Shown: positions 16,809 through 25,884 of the stretch, piece by piece
Position numbering within the stretch: position 1 is the stretch's first letter
How the letters are laid out: each line of letters opens with the position of its first letter
Assembly: GCA_964440345.1 (NCBI GenBank)
Contig: CAYTSA010000003.1
Coordinates: 1 to 64,000, forward strand
DNA length: 64,000 nucleotides
Source: CAYTSA01 sp964440345
GTDB taxonomy: Bacteria > Desulfobacterota > Desulfovibrionia > Desulfovibrionales > Desulfovibrionaceae
Direction: 5' to 3'
The notes under the pieces: generated by a model
Told to the model about the DNA's origin: nothing
The model's database searches: none
Seen by the model: only the letters and a program-made list of their open reading frames with translations
Translations under genes and position numbers: made by a program

Positions 16809-17671
16809 ATGACCTCCAATACATCGCATACTTCCGGCCGCTTGCCCCACTGGCTGCGCACTGGCCTGCCCACGGACCCGGCCTTTGGCCGCACCCGCGC
16901 GACCGCGCACAAGGACGGGTTGCACACTGTCTGCCGCGAAGCCCGCTGCCCGAACATGGGCGAATGCTACTCCCGCGGTACGGCCACATTCCTGATCATG
17001 GGCCACGAGTGCACGCGGGACTGCGGATTCTGCAACATAGCCCCGGGCCAGCCAGAACCCGTGGCCCCGGACGAGCCCAGCCGCGTGGCCAAGGCCGCGG
17101 CCAAGCTGGACCTTAACTACGTAGTCATCACCTCGGTCACCCGCGACGACCTGCCTGACGGCGGCGCCGCACATTTTGCGGCCTGCATCCGCGCGGTCAA
17201 GGAGCAACTGCCAGACGCGGGCGTGGAGGTGCTGGTCCCGGACTTCCAGGGCGACCTGGACGCCATGCGCACAGTACTGGACGCCGGGCCAACTGTCTTC
17301 AACCACAACGTGGAGACGGTTCCGCGGCTGTACCCGGCCGTCCGGCCCCNNNNNNNNNNTCAGTGCATTTTCTGGCCCAGGCGGCCAACTACGGGGCCAC
17401 GGCCAAGTCCGGGCTCATGGTCGGCCTGGGCGAAACGGACGCAGAAGTGCTCGGCGTGCTGGAGGACCTGGCCTTGGCGGGAGTGCGCATCGTCACTGTG
17501 GGGCAGTACCTGCGGCCATCGCGCAAGCACCCGGAGCCCTCACGATACGTCCACCCAGATGTCTTCGAGGAATACGCGGCCAAGGCGAAATCCCTTGGCC
17601 TGCAAGCATTTTGCGGCCCGCTGGTGCGGTCGAGCTATCGGGCCGGGGAGTGCGCTACTCTCACTCCATGA
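16809..17671 (+). CDS. lipA: Lipoyl synthase, interrupted by a sequence gap
   Basis: A radical-SAM enzyme that inserts two sulfur atoms into protein-bound octanoyl groups; GcvH in this window is a likely substrate. The auxiliary-cluster cysteines are Cys42, Cys47 and Cys53 (Cx4Cx5C). The radical-SAM motif CTRDCGFC is at 68-75. The C-terminal serine-ligand motif RSSY is present near the end. Ten N at 17350-17359 break the frame: the part before ends VRP and the part after resumes at SVHFL in another frame. The gene is probably intact in the organism. The start at 16809 follows the family length. It converges with the restriction gene only 6 bp away. Confidence 0.92.
17350..17359. other. Assembly gap inside lipA
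   Basis: Ten undetermined bases. To keep the lipA frame the real length must be 2 modulo 3, and the family alignment suggests about 17 bases. Confidence 0.95.
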
Positions 17672-17676
17672 AGGGG

Positions 17677-18288
17677 CTACGCTTCCAGCCCCACAAGGAC
17701 TAGAGGAACAGCAGGAACGCCGCGGCCTTGGCGCAACACATTGTATAATTCACCTTCATAATAGGCCACGCCGGAGCTCATCTGCTTTTGCAGAGACTTC
17801 ATGGGAAGGATTTCTATACCCACATCTATTTGATCGCCTACGTAAAAGGCAAGGTGCTTGACAAAAAGATCATACGCTACAAACACATAATTTCAGAATT
17901 ACACTTCCACGGCAACTCTGTTTTTCGCAAAATAAGTCTGGTTGTAGCTGAATATGGGCGTTTCACCAGCTTTTTCGATTTCCTTTTTTTGATCAGCTGT
18001 ATTCAACGTCATTGTTTTTCGTATTAACCGTTCGCTCTGGGTTACCCAGTAGTTGACTCTGCTCTCTTCCCACTCACGCTCGTGCAAATGCTGCTTGAAC
18101 TGTGCATTCATGTCCACAGGGCTATACAATAATTTTCCGGGCGTCCGTTTTTCCTTGGAAACTTTTGTCTTGCAGCTTGCGGCGTCAATAGACGCGATAA
18201 CGTCCAGCACTTCCCTCCACAAGTCCGGTTTGTGGACCAACAGGAACTCCAGGCCGTTCAAGTGCGAATACGTCTCGCACACGTTCAT
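17677..18288 (-). pseudogene. BglII-type restriction endonuclease, inactivated by two stops
   Basis: Reading through, the frame gives about 203 residues resembling the BglII/BstYI nuclease family, including the C-terminal segment SSGVAYYEGELYN and the tail VPLVLVGLE. It starts inside the stop of the methyltransferase gene (ATGA). Two in-frame stops, TAA (17899-17901) and TGA (17893-17895), fall in the sequence E-V-stop-F-stop-N-Y. In R.BglII the same place reads EVQFSNY, where Glu93 and Gln95 are catalytic. The position equivalent to catalytic Asp84 is Tyr (NQTYF). No frameshift is needed: the two halves share one frame. The gene is more AT-rich than its neighbours, which suggests transfer. 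Confidence 0.85.
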
Positions 18289-19235
18289 GACGCGCCGCCT
18301 TGCCGGCTGTCCGCAAACTCCATATGCAGCTGTCCTGCTTCAGCCCACGGCGCTTTGGACAACGAATTTCCCGCCTGAACCGGGTCGTACGCCGGTTTGT
18401 TCATGGGCCGGGTGCGCAACACGCCTTCCTGCAGCCGGCGCAGCCTGTCCCGGGCTATATCCATGTATGGCTCGTGCAGCTCAGCGCCAGCGCCTTTGCG
18501 GCCGTGTTTCAGCGCGGCAATAATGCTTGTTCCCGTTCCCAGAAAGGGGTCGAAAACCCACTGACCAGGAACAGTCATGGACAGCACCAATCGTTCAATA
18601 AGCTCCACGGGAAACTGGCAGGGGTGTCCGGTTTTTTCCACGTGGTTGCTCTTGACGTTGGGCACGTCCCATACGTCCCCAGGATTCTTGCCTTTGGGAT
18701 TGCACGAATACTTACCTGCATTCGGCCCCTTGAAATGCTTCTTGCCGGGATATTTTTGGGGCACTCGCACCGGGTCCAAGTCGAAGACATAGTCATCGCT
18801 TTTGGTAAACCAGAGTATGGTCTCGTAACGACCGGAGAACCTGTTCTTGCAGTGCAGCCCATGTTCAAAACGCCAAATAATCCGGTTGCGCATCTTCATG
18901 CCAAGAGAGTGGAATATAGGGTACAGCACTGCATCCAGGGGAACAATGGCTCCTGAGTCTACGTAATTTCCCACCTGCCAGCACATGCTTCCGTCGTTTC
19001 GCAATATGCGATAACATTCGCGAATAACTTCTTCCTGTTGTTGCAAATACGCATCGAGCTGCAATTTTTTCTCGTATTCCTTTCCTATGTTATACGGAGG
19101 AGAAGTCACCACAAGCTGCATCGAAGCATCAGGAATTGCTTCCATCAATTGAAGGCAATCACCATGATGCAATACGGCGTCACTATCATATGTAAAAGAC
19201 TTTTGTATTGAGAAATCATTGCGTAACAGACTCAT
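18285..19235 (-). CDS. Type II DNA methyltransferase, N4-cytosine/N6-adenine class
   Basis: A 316-residue beta-class methyltransferase. The catalytic motif TSPPYN is at 44-49, near the N-terminus, and the AdoMet motif DPFLGTGTS is in the C-terminal third. That order, with the target-recognition region between, is the beta arrangement. TSPPY often goes with N4-cytosine methylation, and the coupled nuclease is BglII-like, so a GATC-centred hexamer such as AGATCT or RGATCY is a reasonable guess. I started at the ATG at 19235 (AAGGAG upstream), because longer starts add residues unlike the family. The gene looks intact, unlike its nuclease. Confidence 0.9.
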   Translation of the reverse strand: MSLLRNDFSIQKSFTYDSDAVLHHGDCLQLMEAIPDASMQLVVTSPPYNIGKEYEKKLQLDAYLQQQEEVIRECYRILRNDGSMCWQVGNYVDSGAIVPLDAVLYPIFHSLGMKMRNRIIWRFEHGLHCKNRFSGRYETILWFTKSDDYVFDLDPVRVPQKYPGKKHFKGPNAGKYSCNPKGKNPGDVWDVPNVKSNHVEKTGHPCQFPVELIERLVLSMTVPGQWVFDPFLGTGTSIIAALKHGRKGAGAELHEPYMDIARDRLRRLQEGVLRTRPMNKPAYDPVQAGNSLSKAPWAEAGQLHMEFADSRQGGAS

Positions 19236-19369
19236 TGCAGGCAAAACTCCTTGTATGGCGTTCTTGAAATACTTACCACAGGCCCACTCCGCTGTCGACT
19301 TCGCCTTTCTCCTCTCCACCCGGCTCCCCATACTATACACCCTCCCCGGCTTGGTTTACACTCTGGTGC

Positions 19370-20785
19370 ATGAATTGGTTGTTTCGACTGTGCCTCGTCG
19401 GGCTGCTTGCGTGCTGTCTGGCGTCTCCTTTCCCGGCCGCAGCCGGGCTGTTTGGGGACTTCACCGTGCAGGACGAGCGCGAGCTGGGCCGCAAGTTCCG
19501 GCTGCTAATGCGCTCGCGCATGCCGGTCATAGAGGACCCAGTCATCAAGGGCTACGTGGAGGACATTGTAAAACGCATCCTAGATGTTATGCCGCCGCAG
19601 CCTTTCGAGATTCGAGCAGACGTGTTGCTGCACAATTCAGTAAACGCCTTTGCCGCGCCAGGCGGCTCGATTTTTGTGAATACTGGCTTGATTCTCGTCT
19701 GCGAGCACGAGGCGGAGCTGGCCGGCGTGCTTGCCCACGAGCTGGCGCACGTTTCGCAGCGGCACCTGGCCTCCCAATTTGAACGGTCCCAGACTGCCAA
19801 CCTGCTGACCATGGCCGGCATGCTGGCGTCGCTTTTTCTGGGAGGCAAAGAAGCCCAGCAGACGGCCCAAGCCGGCGCGGCCGGCGTGGCCCAGGCTATG
19901 ATGCTCTCCTACAGCCGACAGCATGAGGACGAGGCTGACCAGGTGGGCATGAGCTACCTGGTTGGCGCCGGCTATCCGCCTTGGGGCTTGGCTTCGGCCT
20001 TTGACAAAATCCTCAACTCCACGTGGCGGGGCGCCGGCGGGTCTATCCCTGGCTATCTTTCCACCCACCCGGACGTGGGCGAACGACTGGAGTCCATGGC
20101 CCAGCGCATGCAGCGCATGCCGGAAGAAAACAAGGGCCCCCTACCCGGCGAAACCAACGACAGCCGGCTACAGCGCGTGCAGACGCTCATTCAGGCCCGC
20201 TACATGGACGCCCAGTCCTCGCTGGATTTCTTTACTGCTAAGGAAAATCCCGTCTGTCTGGACCACATGGGAGAGGCCGTGGCGCTCTCCCGGTTGAACC
20301 GCATCCAGGACGCGGGCACAGCTTTTACACAGGCCCTGGACTGCGGCGACAAGGACCCGCTCATTCTGCGGGAAGCTGGCCGGTTCAGCTTTACACACGG
20401 CGACGCCAAGGACGCCGGCCAGCTGCTACAAAAAGCCGTGCTGCTGGATCCAGACGACCTGATGGCGCTGTTCTTCTACGCCCGGCTGCTTGCAGAAAAC
20501 GGGAACACGGCTGACGCCGCGCGGTATTTCGAACGCATCCTCAGCCACTTGCCAGAAGACGCCGAGGCGCACTACCATTACGGCCGGGCCCTGGGCCAGG
20601 GCGGACGCTACTTTGACGCACACCTGCACCTGGCTTACAGCGCACTCTACGGTCGAAACATGAAGCAGTATCGGTTTCACCTGGAAAAAGCCCAGGCCCT
20701 GGCGCAGAAAGACCCCAAAAAGGAAAAGGCGCTGGAACGGCTCAAGCAAGCGCACGAAGAACAGTCGGAGTATCTGCAGCCATGA
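19370..20785 (+). CDS. M48 family zinc metalloprotease with TPR region (BepA-like)
   Basis: A periplasmic protease of 471 residues of the BepA type, which in other bacteria clears misassembled outer-membrane proteins. It has a signal peptide (1-25). The zinc motif HELAH is at 123-127 and the third ligand is probably Glu186 in the ExxxD motif. The C-terminal half (about 290-460) is a TPR-like helical repeat domain for substrate binding. No strong ribosome site is seen before the ATG, but the signal peptide fixes the start well. Confidence 0.92.
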   Translation: MNWLFRLCLVGLLACCLASPFPAAAGLFGDFTVQDERELGRKFRLLMRSRMPVIEDPVIKGYVEDIVKRILDVMPPQPFEIRADVLLHNSVNAFAAPGGSIFVNTGLILVCEHEAELAGVLAHELAHVSQRHLASQFERSQTANLLTMAGMLASLFLGGKEAQQTAQAGAAGVAQAMMLSYSRQHEDEADQVGMSYLVGAGYPPWGLASAFDKILNSTWRGAGGSIPGYLSTHPDVGERLESMAQRMQRMPEENKGPLPGETNDSRLQRVQTLIQARYMDAQSSLDFFTAKENPVCLDHMGEAVALSRLNRIQDAGTAFTQALDCGDKDPLILREAGRFSFTHGDAKDAGQLLQKAVLLDPDDLMALFFYARLLAENGNTADAARYFERILSHLPEDAEAHYHYGRALGQGGRYFDAHLHLAYSALYGRNMKQYRFHLEKAQALAQKDPKKEKALERLKQAHEEQSEYLQP

Positions 20786-20852
20786 CCAATGAGAAGCGCT
20801 GCACGCTAACACGGCTGAATCGCATGAATACAAAAGCCACAAAGGAGTAATT

Positions 20853-21260
20853 ATGTCACAGACTTTCATGGGCCGCTTGACCAAAGAAGCAGACCTGCTG
20901 GCCGCTTTGACCACCGTCTGTAAAGAGAACAACATCCGGCGCGGTTCGGTGCAGGTCATCGGCGCGCTGGAAAAAGCCGTGCTCGGCTACTACCACCAGG
21001 ATCGCCGGGAATACGAACACCATCCGGTTACGGAAAACGTGGAAATACTATCCGGCCTGGGCAACATCTCCATCAAGGACGGCGAGCCGTTTGTGCATAT
21101 GCACCTGACCTTGAGCAAGGCTGACTGCTCCTGCGTGGGCGGCCACGCCATGCCCGGCTGTACTATTTTTGCAGCTGAGGCTGTTATCACCGAAATTCCC
21201 GGGCCAGACTTGGTGCGCGGGCCTGACGCGCCCACCGGCTTGCCCCTGTGGATGGGCTAG
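20853..21260 (+). CDS. PPC/DUF296 domain protein
   Basis: A 135-residue stand-alone PPC domain. Bacterial members form trimers; the fold is shared with plant AT-hook proteins. The metal-like cluster HMHLTLSKAD and the Gly-His-Ala-Met segment, which place conserved histidines together, are present. Function is unknown; DNA binding cannot be assumed without an AT-hook. AAAGGAG precedes the ATG. The macro-domain gene starts 2 bp after its stop, so they are likely cotranscribed. Confidence 0.85.
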   Translation: MSQTFMGRLTKEADLLAALTTVCKENNIRRGSVQVIGALEKAVLGYYHQDRREYEHHPVTENVEILSGLGNISIKDGEPFVHMHLTLSKADCSCVGGHAMPGCTIFAAEAVITEIPGPDLVRGPDAPTGLPLWMG

Positions 21261-21262
21261 CC

Positions 21263-21820
21263 ATGCATGGGGACTGGACCTTTGGCGCGGGAACCGTGGG
21301 GCTCCGCCAGGGCGACATCACCCAGGCGGCCGTGGACGCCATAGTGAACGCGGCAAACCCATCGCTGCTGGGCGGAGGAGGAGTGGACGGCGCCATACAC
21401 GCTGCGGCCGGGCCGCAGCTGCTGGCCGCCTGCCGGCAGATCGTTGCTGAACGCGGCCAACTGCCGGCTGGCCAGGCTGTAGCCACTCTGGGCTTTAACC
21501 TGCCGGCAAAGTACGTCATCCACACTGTAGGGCCTATCTGGCGCGGCGGCGATGCGGGCGAGTCTGAGACGCTGGCTTCAGCGTACCGAGAATCCTTACG
21601 CATGGCCTCGGAGAACAACGTCCGGTCTATCGCTTTTCCGGCCATCAGCTGCGGGGTGTACGGCTACCCCGTGGAAAAAGCCGCGGCCATAGCCCTGGCC
21701 GAGCTGCGCCACGGCGTTGAGACAGGCGCGGTTGACGCAGCGTACATGTATTTGTATTCCCCGGATTCTTTTGCGCTGTGGCGGCAAATTGCCGCAGACC
21801 AATACGCAAGCGGCTCGTAG
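21263..21820 (+). CDS. Macro-domain ADP-ribose hydrolase
   Basis: A MacroD-type protein (185 residues) expected to hydrolyse O-acetyl-ADP-ribose or remove ADP-ribose from proteins or nucleic acids. The signature NAANPSLLGGGGVDGAIH and the later GVYGYP segment are complete, matching active MacroD enzymes. I chose the ATG at 21263, directly after the PPC gene. hslV follows after 22 bp, so PPC, macro, hslV and ispE may form one transcript. Confidence 0.93.
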   Translation: MHGDWTFGAGTVGLRQGDITQAAVDAIVNAANPSLLGGGGVDGAIHAAAGPQLLAACRQIVAERGQLPAGQAVATLGFNLPAKYVIHTVGPIWRGGDAGESETLASAYRESLRMASENNVRSIAFPAISCGVYGYPVEKAAAIALAELRHGVETGAVDAAYMYLYSPDSFALWRQIAADQYASGS

Positions 21821-21842
21821 CGGGCCACAAAGGAAACGTTGC

Positions 21843-22385
21843 ATGAAACTACGCGGAACAACTGTACTGGCAGTGAAGCACGCCAATGGCGTGGCCATGG
21901 CCGGAGACGGGCAGGTGACCATGGGCGACAGCGTGGCCATGAAGCACGGCGCGCGCAAGGTGCGGCGTATATATAAGGATAACGTGCTGGCCGGCTTTGC
22001 CGGCGCCACGGCCGACGCCTTTACGCTGTTTGAACGATTTGAGGGCAAGCTGGAGGAGTTCAACGGCAACCTGCTGCGCTCCGCTGTGGAGCTGGCCAAG
22101 GAGTGGCGCAAGGACAAGTACCTGCGCCGTCTGGAGGCCATGCTGCTGGTGGCGGACGCTGAAAACGTGTTGCTTCTCTCTGGAACAGGCGACGTCATTG
22201 AGCCAGACGACGGTCTGGCGGCTATCGGCTCCGGCGGACCTTTCGCCTTGGCTGCGGCCCGGGCCATGAGCCGGCACGCAGACCTTTCTGGCGAAGACAT
22301 CGCCCGCAACGCCATGGAAATCGCAGCCGAGCTGTGCGTTTTCACCAACAACAACATCATACTGGAAAGTCTTACCACAGAATGA
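21843..22385 (+). CDS. hslV: ATP-dependent protease peptidase subunit HslV
   Basis: The proteasome-like peptidase of HslUV (180 residues). The N-terminal catalytic threonine would be exposed by removing the first residues (LRGTTVLA, Thr6 or Thr7). The segments VAMAGDGQVTMG and FAGATADAFTLFE are diagnostic. The AAA partner HslU is not encoded next to it. The gene overlaps ispE by 4 bases (ATGA). Confidence 0.96.
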   Translation: MKLRGTTVLAVKHANGVAMAGDGQVTMGDSVAMKHGARKVRRIYKDNVLAGFAGATADAFTLFERFEGKLEEFNGNLLRSAVELAKEWRKDKYLRRLEAMLLVADAENVLLLSGTGDVIEPDDGLAAIGSGGPFALAAARAMSRHADLSGEDIARNAMEIAAELCVFTNNNIILESLTTE

Positions 22386-23269
22386 AAACCGCCATGTTGA
22401 CCGCCGGATGCAAAATAAACCTGCATCTGGAGATTCTTTCCCGCCGCGAAGACGGCTACCACGAGCTGCGCACGCTCTTCTACCCGCTGGCCAAGCCCAA
22501 TGACGACCTGGAGATAACGCCCGGCCCCCCCGGCCAGGGTTTGCAGCTGCGCTGCAACATTCCGGAGCTGGAAACAGAGCGCAATATTGTGCACAAAGCA
22601 TGGCAAGCGTTTGGCCAGGCCACGGGCTTTGCGCCGGACCTGTCTGTGCGCCTGGAAAAGCGCATTCCTTCCGGGGCTGGTTTGGGCGGCGGCAGCTCTG
22701 ACGCGGCGGCGTTGCTGCGCTGGCTGAACAGCGCGGCTAGAGACCAAGGCCTGGATGACGCGGCGCTGCTGCAACTGGCCGCTGGGCTGGGCGCAGACGT
22801 CCCCTTCTTTTTGCTGGACGGCCCGGCCTGGGCCGAGGGAATCGGCGAGCGGCTGACCCCGTGTGACGTGAGCTTGGCGGGGTTGCACATGGTGCTTATC
22901 CAGCCAGACGTTGCGGTATCCACTGCCTGGGCCTACCGCGCCTGGGACGAGGCGCAGAAAGAAGATGAAAGCACGAATGCAAAGCGGCCGAATTTTTCCT
23001 TGACAGCCACCCCGGCTGCGCCTATTTTGTCTCGTTCCAACGCCCTTTGGCTGTACAACAGCTTCGAATCTGTGGTTTTCGAGGCGTTTTCCCAGCTACG
23101 GCGCATCCGGGAGACGGCACTATCATCCGGAGCAGCCGGGGCGCTGATGAGCGGCAGCGGTTCTGCGCTGTTTGCCTTGTTTCGAACGCAGCAGGCGGCG
23201 AAGCAGGCGACCGGCAAGCTGCAAAAGCTCGCGGACGTGCGAAGCGTATGGACGCTTACGCTGGTGTAA
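22382..23269 (+). CDS. ispE: 4-diphosphocytidyl-2-C-methyl-D-erythritol kinase
   Basis: A GHMP-family kinase (295 residues) of the non-mevalonate isoprenoid pathway, phosphorylating the 2-hydroxyl of CDP-methylerythritol. The ATP loop PSGAGLGGGSSDAA is at 96-109, the N-terminal AGCKINLHLEI is typical and the glycine-rich SGSGSALFALF is near the C-terminus. The ATG lies in the hslV stop. tRNA-Gln begins 21 bp after the stop, then prs, as I recall in Desulfovibrio. Confidence 0.95.
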   Translation: MKTAMLTAGCKINLHLEILSRREDGYHELRTLFYPLAKPNDDLEITPGPPGQGLQLRCNIPELETERNIVHKAWQAFGQATGFAPDLSVRLEKRIPSGAGLGGGSSDAAALLRWLNSAARDQGLDDAALLQLAAGLGADVPFFLLDGPAWAEGIGERLTPCDVSLAGLHMVLIQPDVAVSTAWAYRAWDEAQKEDESTNAKRPNFSLTATPAAPILSRSNALWLYNSFESVVFEAFSQLRRIRETALSSGAAGALMSGSGSALFALFRTQQAAKQATGKLQKLADVRSVWTLTLV

Positions 23270-23290
23270 CAGTTCGCATGTTTCTCGCAC

Positions 23291-23366
23291 TGGGGTGTCG
23301 CCAAGTCGGTAAGGCAACGGGTTTTGGTCCCGTCATACGTGGGTTCGAGTCCTACCACCCCAGCCA
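23291..23366 (+). tRNA. tRNA-Gln (anticodon TTG)
   Basis: A full cloverleaf: acceptor TGGGGTG pairs with CACCCCA, the discriminator is G and CCA is encoded. The anticodon loop sits in CGGGTTTTGGTCCCG, giving TTG. The T-arm loop GGTTCGAGTCC is present. Confidence 0.97.
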
Positions 23367-23408
23367 TTTTTTTAACGTGTCCAAGAATCCAGAGGCCTCT
23401 GTAAACAC

Positions 23409-24347
23409 ATGTCCCGCGATCTAAAAATTCTCACTGGCTCCTCCAATCCGGAGCTGGCGCAAGCCATATGTGATCACCTGGGCACGCAGCTCACCCCGGC
23501 GATAACTAAAACTTTTTCCGACGGTGAAATACGCATTGAAATAGGCGCCAACGTCCGCGGCGACGACGTTTTTGTGGTGCAGGCAACGTGCTCTCCGGTG
23601 AACTACCACCTTATGGAACTATGCCTTATTCTGGATGGCCTGAAGCGGGCCAGCGTGGGCCGCGTCACTGCAGTGGTTCCGTACTACGGCTACGCCCGCC
23701 AGGACCGCAAGGTTGTGCCCCGCGCGCCTATCAGCGCGAAGCTGGTGGCGGACTTTCTGACAGTGGCGGGCATGAACCGAATGATCACCATTGACCTGCA
23801 CGCTGGCCAGATTCAGGGATTTTTCGACGTACCGGTGGACAACCTGTACGCAGCGCCAGTGTTTTTGGATTATCTGCGCAAGATAGAAGAAGAAGTGGTC
23901 ATTGTCTCGCCTGACGCCGGCGGGGTGGAACGCGCCCGCGCTTACGCCAAGCGCATGGGAGCCGGGTTGGCCATCATTGACAAACGACGGGACGCGCCCA
24001 ACAAGGCCAAAGCCATGAATGTCATTGGCGACGTGCAAAACAAAATCGCCATGGTTATAGACGACATGATTGACACTGCCGGCACCATGTGTGCTGGAGC
24101 TGAAGTGCTGATCAACAACGGGGCCAAAGAAGTCATGGCCTGCGCCACGCATCCGGTGCTCTCCGGCCCGGCCATTGAGCGGTTGAGCGCCTCTGCTTTT
24201 TCCAAGGTATTGGTAACCAACACCATCCCTCTGGCGGAAAAAGGGGAAGCCTGCCCCAAACTGGAGCCCATGTCCGTGGCGGGCCTGCTGGCCAAAGCCA
24301 TCCACAACATCCATACCGAATCTTCGGTGTCCGTGTTGTTCGTATAA
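23409..24347 (+). CDS. prs: Ribose-phosphate pyrophosphokinase
   Basis: Makes PRPP from ribose 5-phosphate and ATP for nucleotide, histidine and NAD synthesis. The 312-residue sequence carries the ATP-binding YYGYARQDRK, the DLHAGQIQGFF segment and the PRPP loop MVIDDMIDTAGT. Catalytic residues appear intact. It lies between tRNA-Gln and rplY. Confidence 0.97.
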   Translation: MSRDLKILTGSSNPELAQAICDHLGTQLTPAITKTFSDGEIRIEIGANVRGDDVFVVQATCSPVNYHLMELCLILDGLKRASVGRVTAVVPYYGYARQDRKVVPRAPISAKLVADFLTVAGMNRMITIDLHAGQIQGFFDVPVDNLYAAPVFLDYLRKIEEEVVIVSPDAGGVERARAYAKRMGAGLAIIDKRRDAPNKAKAMNVIGDVQNKIAMVIDDMIDTAGTMCAGAEVLINNGAKEVMACATHPVLSGPAIERLSASAFSKVLVTNTIPLAEKGEACPKLEPMSVAGLLAKAIHNIHTESSVSVLFV

Positions 24348-24402
24348 ACTTTTCGCAGCGCAATTCACAATCACGCTGCAGCTACGTAGCAAGGAGAAAA
24401 AC

Positions 24403-25065
24403 ATGGCTGAAACAATGACCCTGACAGTTGCCAAACGGACAGAAACCGGCAAGAACCACAACCGCCGGCTTCGCGAAGAAAAGAAAATCCCCGCTGTGTT
24501 TTACGACGCCAAGGACCACAACGAACCTGTGGTGGCGGACATGATGCAGCTGTGGAAGCTGTACGAGAAAGCCGGCTCCACCCAGGTCTTCACCTTGAAG
24601 ATAGACGACAACGGCTCTACCAAGGAATACCCCACCTTGTTGTGGAAGATTGAATTTCACCCCTTCAAAAACATGATCATGCATGCGGATTTTCTGGGCG
24701 TGGACATGACCAAGGAAATGACCATTCAGGTGCCGGTGGTGCTGGAAGGCGATCCTGTTGGCGTGAACGAGGGCGGCGTGCTGCAGCAGATGCGGTTTGA
24801 ACTTACCGTTTCCTGTAAAGCGGGCGACATTCCAGAAGCCATCCATCTGGACGTTTCCAACCTGAATATTAACGACAGCATCTCCATTACCGACATTGTC
24901 CCGCCAGCAAACGTGAGTCTTGTTTTTGACGAAGAAGACCATTTTGCAGTGGCTGGCGTAGTGCCGCCCATGGCTGAGGTGGAAGAAGGAGCTGCTGAAG
25001 GCGAAGAAGCCGCTGAACCGGAAGTCATTGGCCAGGGCGAAGCTGGAAAAGCAAAAGAAGAGTAA
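24403..25065 (+). CDS. rplY: Large ribosomal subunit protein bL25, long (Ctc) form
   Basis: A 5S rRNA-binding ribosomal protein. The L25 fold occupies about residues 3-95 and the TL5/Ctc beta domain about 100-185; an acidic Ala-Glu-rich tail ends the 220-residue protein. AAGGAG precedes the ATG. A strong terminator follows, before pth. Confidence 0.95.
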   Translation: MAETMTLTVAKRTETGKNHNRRLREEKKIPAVFYDAKDHNEPVVADMMQLWKLYEKAGSTQVFTLKIDDNGSTKEYPTLLWKIEFHPFKNMIMHADFLGVDMTKEMTIQVPVVLEGDPVGVNEGGVLQQMRFELTVSCKAGDIPEAIHLDVSNLNINDSISITDIVPPANVSLVFDEEDHFAVAGVVPPMAEVEEGAAEGEEAAEPEVIGQGEAGKAKEE

Positions 25066-25071
25066 ACGCAT

Positions 25072-25102
25072 CAGGGGCGGGCCATTCCCGCCCCTGTTTA
25101 TT
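25072..25102 (+). terminator. Rho-independent terminator after rplY
   Basis: A perfect 10-bp GC-rich stem (25072-25081 with 25087-25096), 5-base loop, then TTTATT. Confidence 0.85.
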
Positions 25103-25160
25103 CCTGCCAGTGCTACATGCCCTCCTGCGCCGTTTGTTCTCTTCTCCGCCTCAAGCAGCC

Positions 25161-25757
25161 ATGAGCCTTACAGGTTTTTGTATAGGCCTGGGCAATCCTG
25201 GGCCCAAGTACGAGTTCACGCGGCACAACCTGGGCTTTATGGTTGTTGATGCTTTGTTGCGGCGCATACCGCATGAAAAAATGTCCGCCAAGGCTGACAT
25301 CGATCTCTACAAAGCGTTTCCCGAGCCTGGAAGGGCCTGGCTGGCTGGCAAGCCGCAAAGCTTTATGAACCGCTCTGGCGGCCCTGCAGGGCAAATAGCC
25401 CGTTTTTTCAAACTGGAGCCAGACCAGCTGATTGTTGTTCATGATGAACTTGACCTGCCGCTGGGCCGTATGAAACTGAAATTTGGCGGCGGCCTTGCCG
25501 GCCACAACGGCTTGAAGTCCATGGCCGAGCATCTGGGAACTAAAGATTTTTACCGGCTGCGGATGGGAATTGGCCGCCCCCAGCAGGGAGCAACGGCAGA
25601 CTACGTGCTGTCCCGGTTCAGTGCACAGGAGCAGCCCTTGGCTGAGGACATGACAACGGCGGGAGCCGAGGCTCTGCTGCAGTGCATGCGCCAGGGACCT
25701 ACACAAGCGCAAAACACCGTCAATGCTCACAGGCTCCCGGATGCAACAGAACCCTGA
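25161..25757 (+). CDS. pth: Peptidyl-tRNA hydrolase
   Basis: Releases tRNA from prematurely dropped peptidyl-tRNA (198 residues). The N-terminal GLGNPGPKYEFTRHNLGF contains the catalytic His; the later GGGLAGHNGLKS and YRLRMGIGRP segments are typical. I chose the ATG at 25161, because the family begins directly with this glycine-rich strand. Confidence 0.96.
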   Translation: MSLTGFCIGLGNPGPKYEFTRHNLGFMVVDALLRRIPHEKMSAKADIDLYKAFPEPGRAWLAGKPQSFMNRSGGPAGQIARFFKLEPDQLIVVHDELDLPLGRMKLKFGGGLAGHNGLKSMAEHLGTKDFYRLRMGIGRPQQGATADYVLSRFSAQEQPLAEDMTTAGAEALLQCMRQGPTQAQNTVNAHRLPDATEP

Positions 25758-25884
25758 CCACAGGCGCAACATATATGTTCTTTATCAGACTAGGTCAAAG
25801 TCGTAGACAGCACTTTGCATTTGATGTATTCAATTATGAAAATGCATGGCTGTGCATGCATCCCGCCTGCGAAGGAGTTCTTTA

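Noticed and set aside
17893..17895. TGA in the nuclease as selenocysteine
   Set aside because: A TAA stop lies two codons earlier in the same frame, and no stem-loop of the bacterial SECIS type is evident after it.
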